A stretch of 64,000 nucleotides of DNA, taken from contig CM034243.1 of NCBI GenBank assembly GCA_019916065.1, forward strand, positions 29,910,147-29,974,146, read 5' to 3'. The notes under the pieces were generated by a model. It did no database searches. It was not told the DNA's origin and saw only the letters and a program-made list of their open reading frames with translations. Below, one piece after another: positions 10,786-23,231 of the stretch (within the stretch, counting starts at the first letter, position 1; every line of letters starts with the position of its first letter). A program made the position numbers and the translations under genes. This stretch comes from Vitellaria paradoxa. Taxonomy: Eukaryota; Streptophyta; Magnoliopsida; Ericales; Sapotaceae.

Positions 10786-12309
10786 ATATCACAATCATAT
10801 TTTCATGAGTTACAAATAATAAATAAATAAATAAATAAATAACCAAAATTTTTGTAATTTATATGTTATATTTACATATTTCGAATGAACCGATAACGTA
10901 TATATATTTTATACATAATTACTAAATTACATAGATATAATATATAATTTCAATACCTTATCGTGGAACACAGAATCCAGAAGTCCAAGAGTAAGAAATA
11001 TGAATTACAAAAAATATAACTGCATTTTTTTAAGTTATGAAGAGCCAAAAATATTACGTTGATTTTTTTAATGTTTTTAGTTCAAAAAATATAAAAGGTG
11101 TAAAGGTAAAATTTTTAAGTTTGAGAAAATATTATTGATATTAACCTTCAATACAGGAATACAAAAATAATTAACCCAAAATTGAAACATGAACCCGAAT
11201 TAACCCAAAGTTAAAACATGAACCCGAACAAGAACAATTTGAGTTGTACTCATCTATAAATCAATGCATCTAGATCATCTAACAAGTTTAGAGTCTGTTT
11301 GGCACAGCCAAAAAACTCTTAAAAACACTGAAAATCTCTAAAAACTTCTAAAATTCTCTAATATATTTTACACTCCTCATGCTTTGTAAAATTTCTATAC
11401 ATTTATTTATATCTACATATTTCAACAAATTTTTACAAAGCCTAATAACATTCCACAAACCCCAATAACTTTTTTACAAATTCCAAAAACTTTTTAACCA
11501 CTTCAATAAATTTTAATATAAAACCGTTCCAATAAAAGGAAAAAAAAAACTATTCGGACAGTTTTTCTCTCCAAGAAATTGACGCAAAAGTTTAAAAAAT
11601 TTCACCATCCATCTCTTAAAAACCTAATTGGGTGGTTGTGCACCAAAGGCCAAAAAGTTTCTCAAACTACAATTTTTAGTTGTTTTTCAAACTGCTAAAC
11701 GAAGCTTTAATCAACTTTGCGGCCAACAAACAAGAACAACCCGAGTCAAAACTCTTTTTTCATTTGATGGAATCCTACACGCGACAACCACTGCTTAGGA
11801 CCCTACTCCAGGCGAGTTAAATAACCTCTGAAACAACACCATTCCTGCTATTGATCGAACTATTCAATACAATTTAGCTTTAAAATCTCAACTACAGTCG
11901 ACGTACGGTACGAACCGTGCTCAACATTGTCACTAGGTCAACTAGTTTTTTCCATCCTTTAAAGGTGCTCTCCTTAGAGCCGTGTTTCCTAAACACAACT
12001 TCAATATAAAGAAGTTGCTTGATTACTCGACTTCAACTATTACTTAGGTATGGTAAGTTCAAACGCACCAAGAGTTTAGAAAACAAGCTTCTAAAGCACC
12101 CTGGCTTACACACCCCCTCCCAAACACCTCCCCCCCCCCCAAAAAAAAAACACAACCGTCTGATACGTGTACTTCTTATACAATTATATAACAGCACAAA
12201 TATATCCCCATGTTAGCAGTCAAGCATTGCAATTAATTAGTGAAAATAGTTTTTGAGAACGCAGTCACGTAAAATAATAGAATATTAAACCCAAATACAA
12301 ATTCTAGTG

Positions 12310-12492
12310 CCCCCAAAGATTAGCCTGAGTGGCTCATCAATATACTATTCACAGAGATCATACCAGTTCAATTCTTGACTCAAGCAGAATATGTGTGAGG
12401 AATAACGTACATCTCCCCGATTTACTTATCGACTACGCAGTTTATTGAGAGTTGCAATAAACCGGTGAGAGTTCCTGATTACCCCCCAAAAA
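12310..12492 (+). mobile_element. tRNA-derived SINE with target-site duplication and A tail
   Basis: The left part holds a box-A-like TTAGCCTGAGTGGCTCA and a box-B-like CAGTTCAATTCTTGA at tRNA-like spacing. The right end is a CCCCCC then A-run tail. Seventeen-base flanking repeats, AAATACAAATTCTAGTG at 12293-12309 and AAATACAAATCCTGGTG at 12493-12509, match with two differences and are read as the target-site duplication. The drift in box B and in the duplication suggests an old insertion. Confidence 0.65.
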
Positions 12493-13729
12493 AAATACAA
12501 ATCCTGGTGAGTTTGGAAAATAAGTTTTTAAAAACAACCTAGTCTAATAAAAAAAGGGTCAACTACCTAAAATATCTACATCTATACCACTAATACTTCA
12601 AACTAAAGTGAATGAGTGAAAGCTTGTATAGGGTTAAATTTTTAAGTGAAAAGGACTAAAATACCCATTGAAAATAAAATATAATCAGGTGGTACAAGTG
12701 AAGGGAATATGAACTACAAGAATATAAATGCATTTTTTTAAAGTTAATAAAAACCAAAACCATTATTTTTTACAAATATTTTCACTTCAATATGAAGTGT
12801 GAGAGGGATAAAAGCAGATTTTTTAAATTAAGGGGTAATAGTGATTTTCACCTATAATAACCCATTAAAAAACTAGTGCATTTGTACACTTCTAATACGA
12901 TAGATCCCGTAAGGCAATTTAAAGAGTATTAATGATTTTCACATTTAGTACAAAACTATAAAGATAATTTACCCATAAAGAAAACTAGTACATCTGTGTA
13001 CTTCTCATACAATAGATCACGTAACAGCACAAATTCACCCCAGCATTAGCAGATTCCAAGCACTGCAATCAATAAGTGAAACGCAGATGTTGAAAAGGCA
13101 TTTATGTAAAATAAAGAATATTGGACAATAAAGAATATTGGACAAAAATAGAAACCCTGCTACTATACAACCCAACTATGGAAGACATGATTTCTCATCG
13201 AATTGCATAATAAACTAATTTCATGGTTAACTAAGGATGGAAGAAAGCAACAGAAATGTTTCAGTGGAAAAGAATTCTATAAAATGAGTTTCATGTACTA
13301 CAGACCATAAACTTTACCATGTCATTGTACAATGTTCCTTTGAAAGAATCAATAGTATACTTGTATGTCCAAATGAAATACGTACCCCCCGGGTAGGTAA
13401 TATCATCCCATCCATCATGCCATGTCACCACAACATGCATATTTGCAAGGTCCCCAGAAAAGGCATATTGAGTGATTTTCAGGCAATAAAAACTTCATCT
13501 GCAATTTCACTTTTTAGATTGTGCCATGAATAGGAGAGTAGGTACCTTTTTGTAATACAAAAGAGATGAACCACTGTACAGATTTTGGTTAGCAGCAAAA
13601 AGACAACCTGTATCAAAAGATACACCTACGCATCAATGGCCACATAAAGTGGAACACTAAACTAGAGAACGCCAGTATAATCATCTGAGATGCAGAAGGT
13701 TCGTGACTAAAAATCTCCTGTTCAGTAAA

Positions 13730-16700
13730 TCATATGGCGAGATTCCTTTTTGTAGCTTCCATTTTCGACAATAGATCTTTAATATCAGCTTCCATCCTAA
13801 TCTTCATATTGAAATATTCCCAATAAGCTCTTTCCAGCGCCTGGAGCTCTTCAAATTTTTGTCTGCGCATTTCCTCGGCCTCTGACAAACACAATTTCGT
13901 GACTCTACTTGTATACTCATCTTCAATTTTCTTGTTCTTAGCAATTGCAATACGTTTCAGGCCTTCAGCTTCTCTTCTAGCGTCATCAGCACGTGCTTGG
14001 AACATGTTAGCTTCTGCCTGCTTGATTCTCACAATACTCTCCAATTCATCAAAAACAGGTTCCTTCTGAGCACTTCTCCTTTGCAAATCTGAGTCCAGGC
14101 TATGTTTATTGTTCTGATCGGAATCAAAGCTAGGAAGTAAACTGGAAGCTTTGTCAACTTGGCATGCTTTTTCTGAATAAAAAGGTTTAAGCCATGCAGC
14201 TTCTTTGCTGGCGCCAGCAATCGCATTACTCTCTTCTTGATGCCTGTTCAATAGCTCCTTCCCCGATACAATGGGAGTGTCACCAGACTGGAAGGAATCA
14301 CTTTCTGAAATCACAGTGTTTTTAATTAGATGACAGGTGATAAAGCTAACTACCGCAAAGGAAAAGACAACTGCACTAAATTTTAGATAATATGAATCCT
14401 ACGGCCACACTAACAATCGTGTGCTCCACCACAAATAAATCACAATCCACCATTCTCCACAAAATTAAGTGTTAGTACATACTTTGTTGGTAAGTACAAC
14501 TGTCAGAAACCTTTATCAATATTACTCTGACAGATTGACGATTTGCAAAATAGCATAAACAGGCAGGCCAGGAATATTTGAAACTTCATATGATAGCTTT
14601 AAATCATCACACAGAATGGTCCAACAATTGTATTTATCATAGAATATAGAAACTAACTCCTGTCGCAGTTAAAAAGGAATCTGCCAACCCTAGCAGGAAT
14701 CCTGCTTGGTTGGTACCATACGTACCAAAGTTGCAGACTTGCACAACAAAGGAGGTTCGAACCCACACCCAAGAACTTGTTATGGTTCAACAAGTCAAGA
14801 GCCCTACCAACATTACTGCGCTTTGCGCCCTATGAGCTCTGAGCCCCTGACCTCCCAAAGGAAAGCCAGGGGCTCAGGCCAGCTGAACTCCCGTCATAAT
14901 AAGTTGTTTACGTCCTCAAAATTAAGAAAAATGGTCAATGTTATCAGCCAAAGCAGTGCCTATAAACTAGTACTGATAGTAATATGCTTTAAGAATAGAA
15001 AATAGCAAAAATGACAAATTCTAAAGTCAAAAATCAGGGAAAAAGAATCCCACAAAACTGCAATCGCACATATTCTAACATAAATGTATGTATGTTTTAT
15101 GTAGAATGCAGACTTTTGATAGGTAATGCTGACGGCACCAAAATCATAAAAAAACCGTGACTAGTGTTAACCCCTTCAAATAACGGTGGACCCAGAAAAT
15201 TTGCTAAGGAGAGACCAAGGCGAAAAAATTTATAATTTTGGAGGCACAAGCTAAAGTTTCTTGAATTCCACACATAACAACTAACTCCGGAAAATATTTC
15301 ATTCCTCCACAGAAGAAATATACATGATAGCACAAATATGAAGCAAACTCAAAAGGTAACACCCTCAAATGATATGGAAATAAAAATAAATAAATAAACA
15401 CACTGAAAGGAAATCTGCTAGCTATTGCTTGAGTGGTATTTCCCACCTCCTTTTATTTGTCAAAAAACAAAAAGTTTGCTCCGTCTTTGAAGGGGAAACT
15501 ACAAGTTCAAAACCAGCAAGTACTTTCTACAGGTATATATACATGGGAAAAAAAAAGAACGATAAAAAAGGAAAGACAGATAACAAAAATCACCTTGAAT
15601 AACTTAAGTTTTCCTACTCAACATTGCAAAATAAAACTGGTTTTAGTTCAAAAAGATACATGAGGTTAGAAATCATCCACAAATGTCCACATGCCTATTG
15701 GAGGGTCCCCCCCACATGAGATCTTTTCACAAACCAGCAAAATTCTTTACAAGGAATAAAAAATAGTTTTCTTTCCACAAAACAGTCGACGAGTTTCTGT
15801 TTTCTAAAGATCCTTCCATATTTTTGAGCAACTTTCGAAACATTTTGAAAATACTGTGCAAACGTTTCCGAAATGTTTCCATTTCTAAATTAAAGAAAAC
15901 AATCTACCAAAACTAAGTTTGAATCCTTCCTTTTTTCTAAAACTTACCAGCTAGGAAACTCATAATCTGGTTTTGAACCTCATGAAGATCGGACTTGTTT
16001 TCCAGTCTCGTCACCATGAGAACAGCAATATCATGTAGCCGTTTCCCTCTCATATCTTCACTAGCTGAAAAAATTCTTCTAACATATTCGAGTTCCTTAG
16101 AAAGAGTTTCAGCCGTCCATGCCTTTACAAAATTTTGAAAAACTTCCTTCACAAAGCCAAACATTTCAGAGGGATGATCACAGGCAACACAATGGAATTG
16201 TATTTCGGTCGCTCCTTGAGCTCCAGATGCACTACATCCATTTCTAATATAGGATTCCCGTAAGGCGCAGTCCACATGGCACCAATGGAGGCATACATCA
16301 CAGCCAACCCAACTACAAGTGTTAGATGCCATGTCAAACTTCAAACACACAAGACACATGCAGCTGCTACAGAAACCATTCTTCTGCACACAGACCCTGC
16401 AATCACATTCATCCACAGGCAAAAGACTCCGACAAGTGAGATTTCTACATCTTAAATTTAGGAAGATCTCTGCCAACTCAGAAGTTGAAATATCATAATT
16501 TTGTTGAAGAAATTCTTGAAGACCAGTTTTCAAAGCCACCAAGATCTCCAATTGAGAATGATGGGACTTCAGCAGCATCTCCAATGTAATATCTGACCTA
16601 TTTTGCAGTGCTTTCTGAAATCCATATAGCTGCCTATGTTTACCAACATTCAAAATGATAGCACGGACGCACTCCTTTAGGCATGAAATAGATTGCACTG

Positions 16701-19491
16701 TCATTTCATTGAATTTCTTAGCCATCAAGTGCACTGGTTCAGAAACTATCATGGTGACAATGGGCTCAAAAAAGTCAGGCTCTCCTATCAAAAATCGTTC
16801 TTTCTCATTTTGGCTACAGTTTCTATATAAACTACCATTATCTTTCTCTCTCCTTCCCCAATTTTTGTCTTTGCTATATCCTGATCCATTTTCATGAGAA
16901 GCAACACTCTGTGAAGGGGATCTAACATCATTCTGGTGCTTTGACTGTACTCTTGACAGCTGTCTATACAAATTCAACTGCCGATCCAGTTCAATGGGTA
17001 CCATACAGCTTTCTTCAGCAACTCCAACTTGTTTTCCTTCCACACCTGGACCATTGGAAATATTTTGTGATGCCTGAGATTGATGACATATGCCATTTCC
17101 ATTTGATAATACCCTTTGATACAATGGAACTTCTTTGTGCTTCTGCTCATTTGACGGCTGAACATGGCAAGTTGCAGGTGAAACCTGATCCATTCCCTGA
17201 AATAAGGGACGACTACCAACCGACTGTTCATAACTGTCAAAAGAATTATGTGTGAGTGAACAGCTTGGATTATGCATAAATGGACGAGAACCTGAAAAAG
17301 ACATCGACACAGTAAATCCATCAGAGTTCGTATGGAATGTGCTGGGAAAAGATTGACCACTCCTCGCATGACTTGGGGAACCAGGAGCCTGAACCATATT
17401 ATCAGAATTTATAGGTAACAGAACATTTGGTAAGCTAAGAGAAAGCTCAAGAGGTTCCAGTGACAGCTTTTCATCTTTAGGCTTGAGGCCAGATTGCACT
17501 GGTTTCTCCGGCTGCTTAATGGGATCACTGAGGAACAACTGTAACCCCCTGGTGCTGGGTCCTACCATATCATCATCTCTCCAAGTTAAAAGGCCTTTTG
17601 GTTCTCTTTCAACTTTCACACCTTCTGCAGGATCACTAACATCAGTGGGTGAGACAGCAATTATTTTTCCTTTGTCATTGGAATTCTGGGTTACACCATC
17701 CATTAGGACATGACAAGCAATCTGAGGGGCTCCGCTCCCCACAGCAACTCCCCTATTTGATTCAGACAAAGCAGCATCCCCCGACTTAACTTCAACATCC
17801 ATGCCCTTGTCTTCTCCATGGTCTGCTTCTAGAAGCATCGGCTTCCCAACAAGTGTGTCCTTTCTTCCTTCTTCCTCACAACTGTTACTTTCCTTTGCCC
17901 TCTCGCTGTTCTTGCTACCATCATCATGTGCTGCAGTTTCATTGATATCTTCATTGCCACTCATCCCTCGGACTGAATTGCTCAGTGATTCATCAACTTC
18001 CTGCATCAAATCTTTATCAATTTCAAGCGGTATAACTTCTAGTTTCTCCTCAGACATGCCATCTTTATGAAGCTCCACTCCAGACAACAATTTTGCCCCA
18101 TGGCCCCCAATCTCTACAATTTCATACTCCTCCTGATGATCACTCCCAGGTTCATTTTGAGCAGAGTTCAACCTAACTGAACTTTGGTCTTCAGCTGAAG
18201 GTTCACTTTCATGAGTTGGTTCACATTCACTTTCGTGAGTTGATTCAGGTTCAATTACATGAGCTGGTTCTAGTTTGGTTTCAGGTTCACTGTCATGAGC
18301 AGATTTGGGTTTGATTTCAGGTTCATGAGCTGATTCTGGTTTGGATTCAGGTTCACTTTCGCAAGTTGGTTTGGGTTCATTTTTAGATTCTTGCGCTGAC
18401 TCTGATTTGGGTTCAGATCCACTTTCACTACCTGGTTTGGGTTCGGGTTCACTTTCATGAGCTGGTTCTGGTTCAAGCTCCCCTTCTTCCATTTCACTGC
18501 TACTACCACTCTCCACCAATAAGTCTTCACTCTTCTTCACTTCAGCACTCTTTGATTGCTCACTTCCACAGTTTTTAGTACAAGGTGGTGACTTCGGTTC
18601 TTTCAATCTCTGTGGTGACCTCAAATTCCCTTTATCATATGATACGATTTTGCTCCCTCTAACTGAATCACCACCAGTCCTGGTGGATTCATTATCATCT
18701 TTTCTAAACTTCTCTTTGTCATCGGACACAGCTTTGCTCCCTCTAACTGAATCACAACCAGTCCTAGATACTTCATTAACATCTTTTCTCAAATTTCCTT
18801 TCTCCTCGGACACAACTTTACAACCTCTAACTGAATCATCACCAGTCCTGGAACCTTCATCAACATCTTTTCTCAAATTCCCTTTGTCAATGGACACAAC
18901 TTTGTTCCCTCTAACTGAATCACAACCAGTCCTGGAACCTTCATTAACATCTTTTCTCAAATTCCCTTTGTCAACAGTCACAACTTTGCTCCCTCTAACT
19001 GAATCACAACCAGTCCTGGCACCTTCCTCAACATCTTTTCCAGCACCAAATCTTCGCCAAGAAGAAACACTACCTTCCCGTCGAGAACGATCCCTTTCCG
19101 ATCTAAACCCCTTTGGGAAATCTCTCCTAAATCCAGAAAAGCTCTCCGACCTATTAATTTTTTCCCCGCTGTAACCACCCCGCAGTGAAGAGTTCAGAAT
19201 CCCCCTGTCACTACCATCCCTGTACCAATCATAGCTCTTTCTCCTATCATAAATCTCCGAATCATAATCTGACCTCTTTCTAATCAATCTTGAACTCTCA
19301 TGATCATCACCTAACCGATCATATCGAGAAGTAGACGACGAACCCTTCCTTCCACTTTCAGACTTGTAATAGAAACCCCGATGTGACGAAGACCTGCTCA
19401 TACTTGAATCCTCATCCCTTCTTCCCCAATCTTTACCAACACTCTTTTCCCCAGACGAGGTGAGATCATCACTCGACCTCAATCTCTTCAT
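13730..19491 (-). CDS. OBE4: OBERON4/TITANIA2-like PHD-finger protein (two coding exons)
   Basis: Coding exons are 19491-15948 and 14304-13730. The donor is GTAAGTT at 15947 and the acceptor TTTCAG ends at 14305; the phase-1 join gives ...SFLA-E-SDSF and a 1372-aa product. Order: Arg/Ser-rich N-terminus (1-155), five 28-aa repeats (156-295), an acidic Glu/Pro/Ser tract (about 335-430), a long poorly conserved middle, an Oberon helical region (about 904-1025), a Cys/His-rich PHD finger (about 1028-1105, CRVCVQKNGFCSSC then CDVCLHWCHVDC and FHCVACDH) and a C-terminal coiled coil in exon 2 (about 1250-1372). OBERON proteins are nuclear PHD proteins that act in pairs, with OBE3/OBE4 redundant with OBE1/OBE2, in root and shoot meristem establishment. 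Arabidopsis OBE4 is somewhat shorter; repeats may account for part of that. OBE3 is the main alternative, but length favours OBE4. Confidence 0.88.
14305..15947 (-). other. OBE4 coding intron (1.64 kb)
   Basis: This intron separates the PHD-bearing exon from the coiled-coil exon. It contains a SINE-like sequence on the minus strand (about 14701-14880) and a possible hAT fragment near 15186-15240 (GGTGGACCCAGAAAATTT). Reading through the donor would add only GKF and stop, giving an 1184-aa form that keeps the PHD finger but lacks the coiled coil. Confidence 0.75.
14701..14880 (-). mobile_element. Candidate SINE in OBE4 intron
   Basis: On the minus strand a box-A-like GTTGGTAGGGCTCTTGA precedes a strong box-B match GGGTTCGAACCTCC (14751-14765 region) at tRNA-like distance. 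No clean target-site duplication was found, so the limits are approximate. It is not a functional tRNA: no acceptor stem closes. Confidence 0.4.
18607..19026 (-). repeat. In-frame 84-bp minisatellite, five copies, in OBE4
   Basis: Five consecutive 28-codon units each contain R-T-G-x-D-S-V-R-G-x-K and a following K-G-N-L-R-K-D-like end (the fourth unit diverges to KEKFRKD and the fifth ends in RSPQR). Because the unit is a multiple of three, all copies stay in frame, and the opposite strand also stays open as a spurious 174-aa frame. Confidence 0.92.
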
Positions 19492-19566
19492 AGTTAATAC
19501 CCGAATACAACCAAAAACAGATCATCAAACTAAATTGCAGTAAACACCCTAGCTCTTTCCTTCAAT

Positions 19567-19632
19567 CTACATATCATCCAACTCACCAACCAAAGATAGA
19601 GCAACATCACTTACTGCTTCTAACATCATCAT
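19567..19632 (-). promoter_or_regulatory. Possible 21-aa upstream ORF in OBE4 5' leader
   Basis: If the 5'-UTR intron is spliced as predicted, the leader exon begins one base before three ATG codons in a row. These open a 21-codon frame (MMMLEAVSDVALSLVGELDDM) ended by TAG about 75 nt before the OBE4 start. An upstream ORF in this position can reduce main-frame translation. It depends on the predicted acceptor and is not verified. Confidence 0.4.
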
Positions 19633-19633
19633 A

Positions 19634-19939
19634 CTGAAATAACAGCTGCAAACTACATGACCAAAACAAAACAAAAAAAAAAAAAAAACAGTGTGTCAAC
19701 CGAATTAAACGACAACTTCAAAAACAATACCCTTCAACCCAATCTCCAAGCCCACCCACTTCTAATAGTAAATCGCGATCAAATAACAGATTATCAGACG
19801 TATCGACTAAATTAGCATGAGACAAAGATTAAGCACCCAAATCCAAGTTTTTTTTCCAGAAACCCTAATTTCAAAATTAGGATTGAAAGCTCGGAATAAG
19901 ATGAGAAATCAGACTTCAAGGCCAAGGAGAAGCAAATAC
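19634..19939 (-). other. OBE4 5'-UTR intron
   Basis: A donor CAG/GTATTTGC at 19940/19939 and a pyrimidine-rich acceptor ending TTATTTCAG at 19634 define a 306-bp intron upstream of the start codon. The first leader exon then covers about 19940 to 20050 in a GC-richer block. Introns in the 5' UTR are common in plant regulatory genes. Splice signals are clear, but no transcript evidence is available here. Confidence 0.55.
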
Positions 19940-20359
19940 CTGAGGTGAAGCTGTCCGCAATGCGCCGGAGTTGATAGATAAGCTTATCAGTGGCGTCCGG
20001 CGAGGATTTCCTGGCGAGCGATTGTGTCGCCGTCGAACCTTTTTTTGAACCTATCTTCCGTCCAAATGGAGGGTTTTTCTCGCTAGGCGTGCGTTTTTGG
20101 GAAAATAGCTTTTTGGGGTTTTCACAGTCAACGCAGTTTTAACTACCGACGAGAGAAAGAGACTTGAATACGCAATGTGCGTACAACGCACACGGCCCCC
20201 GATTGTTCGGAGATGTAATCATGTGAAGGCACGACCATGTGAGAGGCCTGGATATTATAAACCCGGGCTATGTTGGGATCAAAGTTTAAGAGGTTTATCG
20301 AAGTGTGCTCAAAATAACTTTGAATATTTAAAATAATTAAGACTCATTTGATTTGTTTT

Positions 20360-20396
<37 letters not shown>

Positions 20397-20812
20397 TTTG
20401 TTTTGAACTTAGAAACTAAAAAATTTTTAGTTTAAATTTAAATTTTATTTACGTAGATGAACTTAGAAATTAAATTTAAACTAAAAATTTTTTAGACATG
20501 ATTCAATAAACGACAGAATTAATATTTAAATTAATTTAATTGTTTGGTCATACAAACACCGCTAAGAAACTATTTATATAATATTTTTGAGTAAAATAGT
20601 ATTAGTAATCAGTGTTGTCAAACCAAATTGAGTAATAATTTATTCACTTGTGATATGAAAATCTTATCAAACTTGGAAATACTTAAATTTAGCTTTTTTA
20701 GGCTTTTGAATTAGAATATAATTGAGTCGAACTCTAATAATTTAATTATTTTACATAATTCTGCATTTACCGTTCTGAGTTTGAGTTATAAATAATATTT
20801 AAATTTAGCTTA

Positions 20813-21175
20813 GAGCTCGTTTGGCAACTCAAAAATTAGTAAAAAAAATACTAAAAGTTACATTTTGTAACTTTTGGTGTGTTTGATAAAATCATAAATT
20901 TTTTTACTTTTTTGATTTGTTACAATAAAAAGTAAAACAAAAAGTTATCACTTTTTTTATTTATTACAGTAAAAAACATACCAAACACACAACAAGTTAC
21001 CACTTTTTTTATTTACTACAGTAAAAAAATTACCAAATACCCGAAAGTTACAAAAAAATACTAAAAAATACACTTTGTTCAACCAAACACACAAAAAATA
21101 TAAAAAAAACACACAAAAAATACCAAAAGTTAAGCTTTTTTTCTTTTTTTTTTTTTTGAATTGCCAAACACCCTC
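20813..21175. mobile_element. Tourist-like MITE with TTA target duplication
   Basis: The left end reads GAGCTCGTTTGGCAACTCAAA and the reverse complement of the right end reads GAGGGTGTTTGGCAATTCAAA, a terminal inverted repeat of about 21 bp with five differences. TTA flanks both sides. The interior is built of GTTTGATAAAA/TTACCAAA-type units like those of family C at 6108 and 6850. Confidence 0.7.
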
Positions 21176-23090
21176 TTAATTTTATAATGAATCCATCTTG
21201 AACGAATTTTTTATGAATTGAATATGAATATCACTTAAGTTAGTGAATTTGTTTAACATCTCTATTTTATAGTTTAGTAAATTTTAAAAAATAATAATAT
21301 AATCTCTTAACACGTATTTTTATTTCCTTCTTATATATAAAGGGTTTATTTGGAGCTTTGAAAAATGTCAAAGATTTTAAAATTTTCTATAATTCTCTAC
21401 AAAAAATTGTTCACCTGAAATTACGTGAATATCTATAAATCTCTGTAAATTTATATAACTCTATAAATTTTGATAAATTTTTACAAATTTGAATAACATT
21501 TTTTTAAATTTTAAAAAATTCTGACAAAAAATCAAAAAGTATCTTCTCAAATTCGTTTGAACAGACAAAATTTCGTTAGTACGAAACTATTCATCTTTAT
21601 TTTTATGGTTTGTAATTTACACTTTAAATATAAAAAATATAACTCAAATTATATTTTATTTCGATTTTTGTAAGTCCAAATGAACTCTTAGTCATATTTA
21701 TTCAAAAAAAAAATTATCATTCTAATTTATTGATAATCCTAATATTGGTGGAATGTTTCTGGGGATTTACTAATCTCAATTTTGGAAAGAGACACGTGTT
21801 GAAAAACGATTGAATATACTAATCGATTATACATTTGAGTTACACCACATGAGTTTTCCTTTTGATGTAACCACGACAAAGGTCCGGCGATTGGACGCAG
21901 ATCTAGACCACACGTTGCAGCCACTTTAAATTAAAGTACGCTTGCGTCTACCAAAATGGAAGAACTCGCCTGCACAACTCGACGTGTTGCAAGGTTTTGG
22001 GGCTGGGTACACGCGTCCACTTCATCCAGCGAGTGGAGTACTTGCACTTGTGCGTAGGTGTAGTGAATCCTGGAAGGACGTGTTTGACTCCTCTGCTGAT
22101 TAATTAATTGCTTTTTATGACTAGTCTTTTGATGAGTCGAATAGTAAGATCTGTGCCCATTGAAAAGAGCAGGCTGAGCAATATTGCTGCTAGTTTTGTA
22201 AGAATCGTTCGATTGAAATTACACTGGCGGATCAGTTTTTGTTTCGCATTGATGTGACATTTATAGAAGGGATAACTTTTAACTTAGTTTAGATATTTTA
22301 TAAATAAGAAGAGGTAAATGATAAAAAAAATAATTAAATAACTTTTTTACCCTTGTAGTATCCCAAACTTGATTACCTATAAAATTAAGTTTGGTTACCC
22401 AACTTATTTACATGTTTATGTTAATTATATAATGAGAAAACTAACTAGTACAAATTAATTTTAGACAAATTAATTATAAATAAATTATGTTATTAATAAA
22501 TTAAATTTTATAAAATACATAAATTAGTTTCGTAAACAATAACATCTAAATTTATCCAAAACTTCCGTAGTCGCTTATTTTTGTTTCCTTATTTAAAAAA
22601 TATCGATACGTGTAATTTTGTATAAATTTGTTAAAAATAATATTATTATATTTGTTAAAAAATAATATTATTATCTTAAAATCACATCACATCCTATTTA
22701 GAAAAAATATGTTTTTTTAATCACATGACCCCTATTTGGAAAAAAAATATATTTTTTTATTTTATTAATATAATTTTTAATACATTTTTTTCATTAAAAA
22801 AAGAATTTATTTATAATATAAAATACATTTTGTAGGTGAGAATGAGCATAATGGTTCAATTTAGTCCATATAAGGGGGGATAATTTTTGGAGAGCTCAAA
22901 CCCTCTCCAAAAATAATACACCTTCTTCTAAGATTAAGAAGGGAGGATAATTTTTAGAGGGGAGAAATTTTACTTCCCAAACTAAGCAAAAAAATCGCAT
23001 CAAAGCTTATAAGGGTGTATTATTTATGGAGGCCACATTTTGTAGCATCCAATCGGCCCTTTAAGGTAAAAAAATTTATATATAGGGTGT

Positions 23091-23231
23091 ATTTAGAGTG
23101 ATAAAATAAAATAAAGTGAAATAAATTATAAATTTGTAATTTGTATAATAAGATAAAAAATGAATAATTTTTAAAGTTTTTAAATATTTTTTATCTTTTT
23201 TTAGATTTTTTTGTTACTCCAAACAGATCCT
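23091..23231 (-). mobile_element. Short MITE, family A (reverse copy)
   Basis: It begins GGGTGTATTTAGAGTGATAA, and the reverse complement of its right end reads GGATCTGTTTGGAGTAACAA. The core TATAATAAGATAAAAAATGAATAATTTTTAAAG is the reverse of the core in elements at 43608 and 45131. Non-coding. Confidence 0.45.

Larger units (their letters stand above)
5880..13690. other. Intergenic MITE-rich region between FTRA and OBE4
   Basis: About 7.8 kb without a supportable gene. It is strongly AT-rich and is built largely of MITEs: two related Tourist-like elements (6108-6456, 6850-7208), a family-B copy (7727-8046) and a composite AT-rich element (about 9486-10627). A SINE sits at 12310-12492. A run of 25 G lies at 10761-10785 and a C-run/A-run junction near 12131-12150. 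From about 12500 to 13700 the DNA is less extreme and may include the OBE4 3' UTR and downstream flank. Confidence 0.6.

Noticed and set aside
18650..19174. 174-aa open frame antisense to OBE4
   Set aside because: It stays open only because the OBE4 84-bp repeat is a multiple of three. The sense frame has the domain structure and family match.
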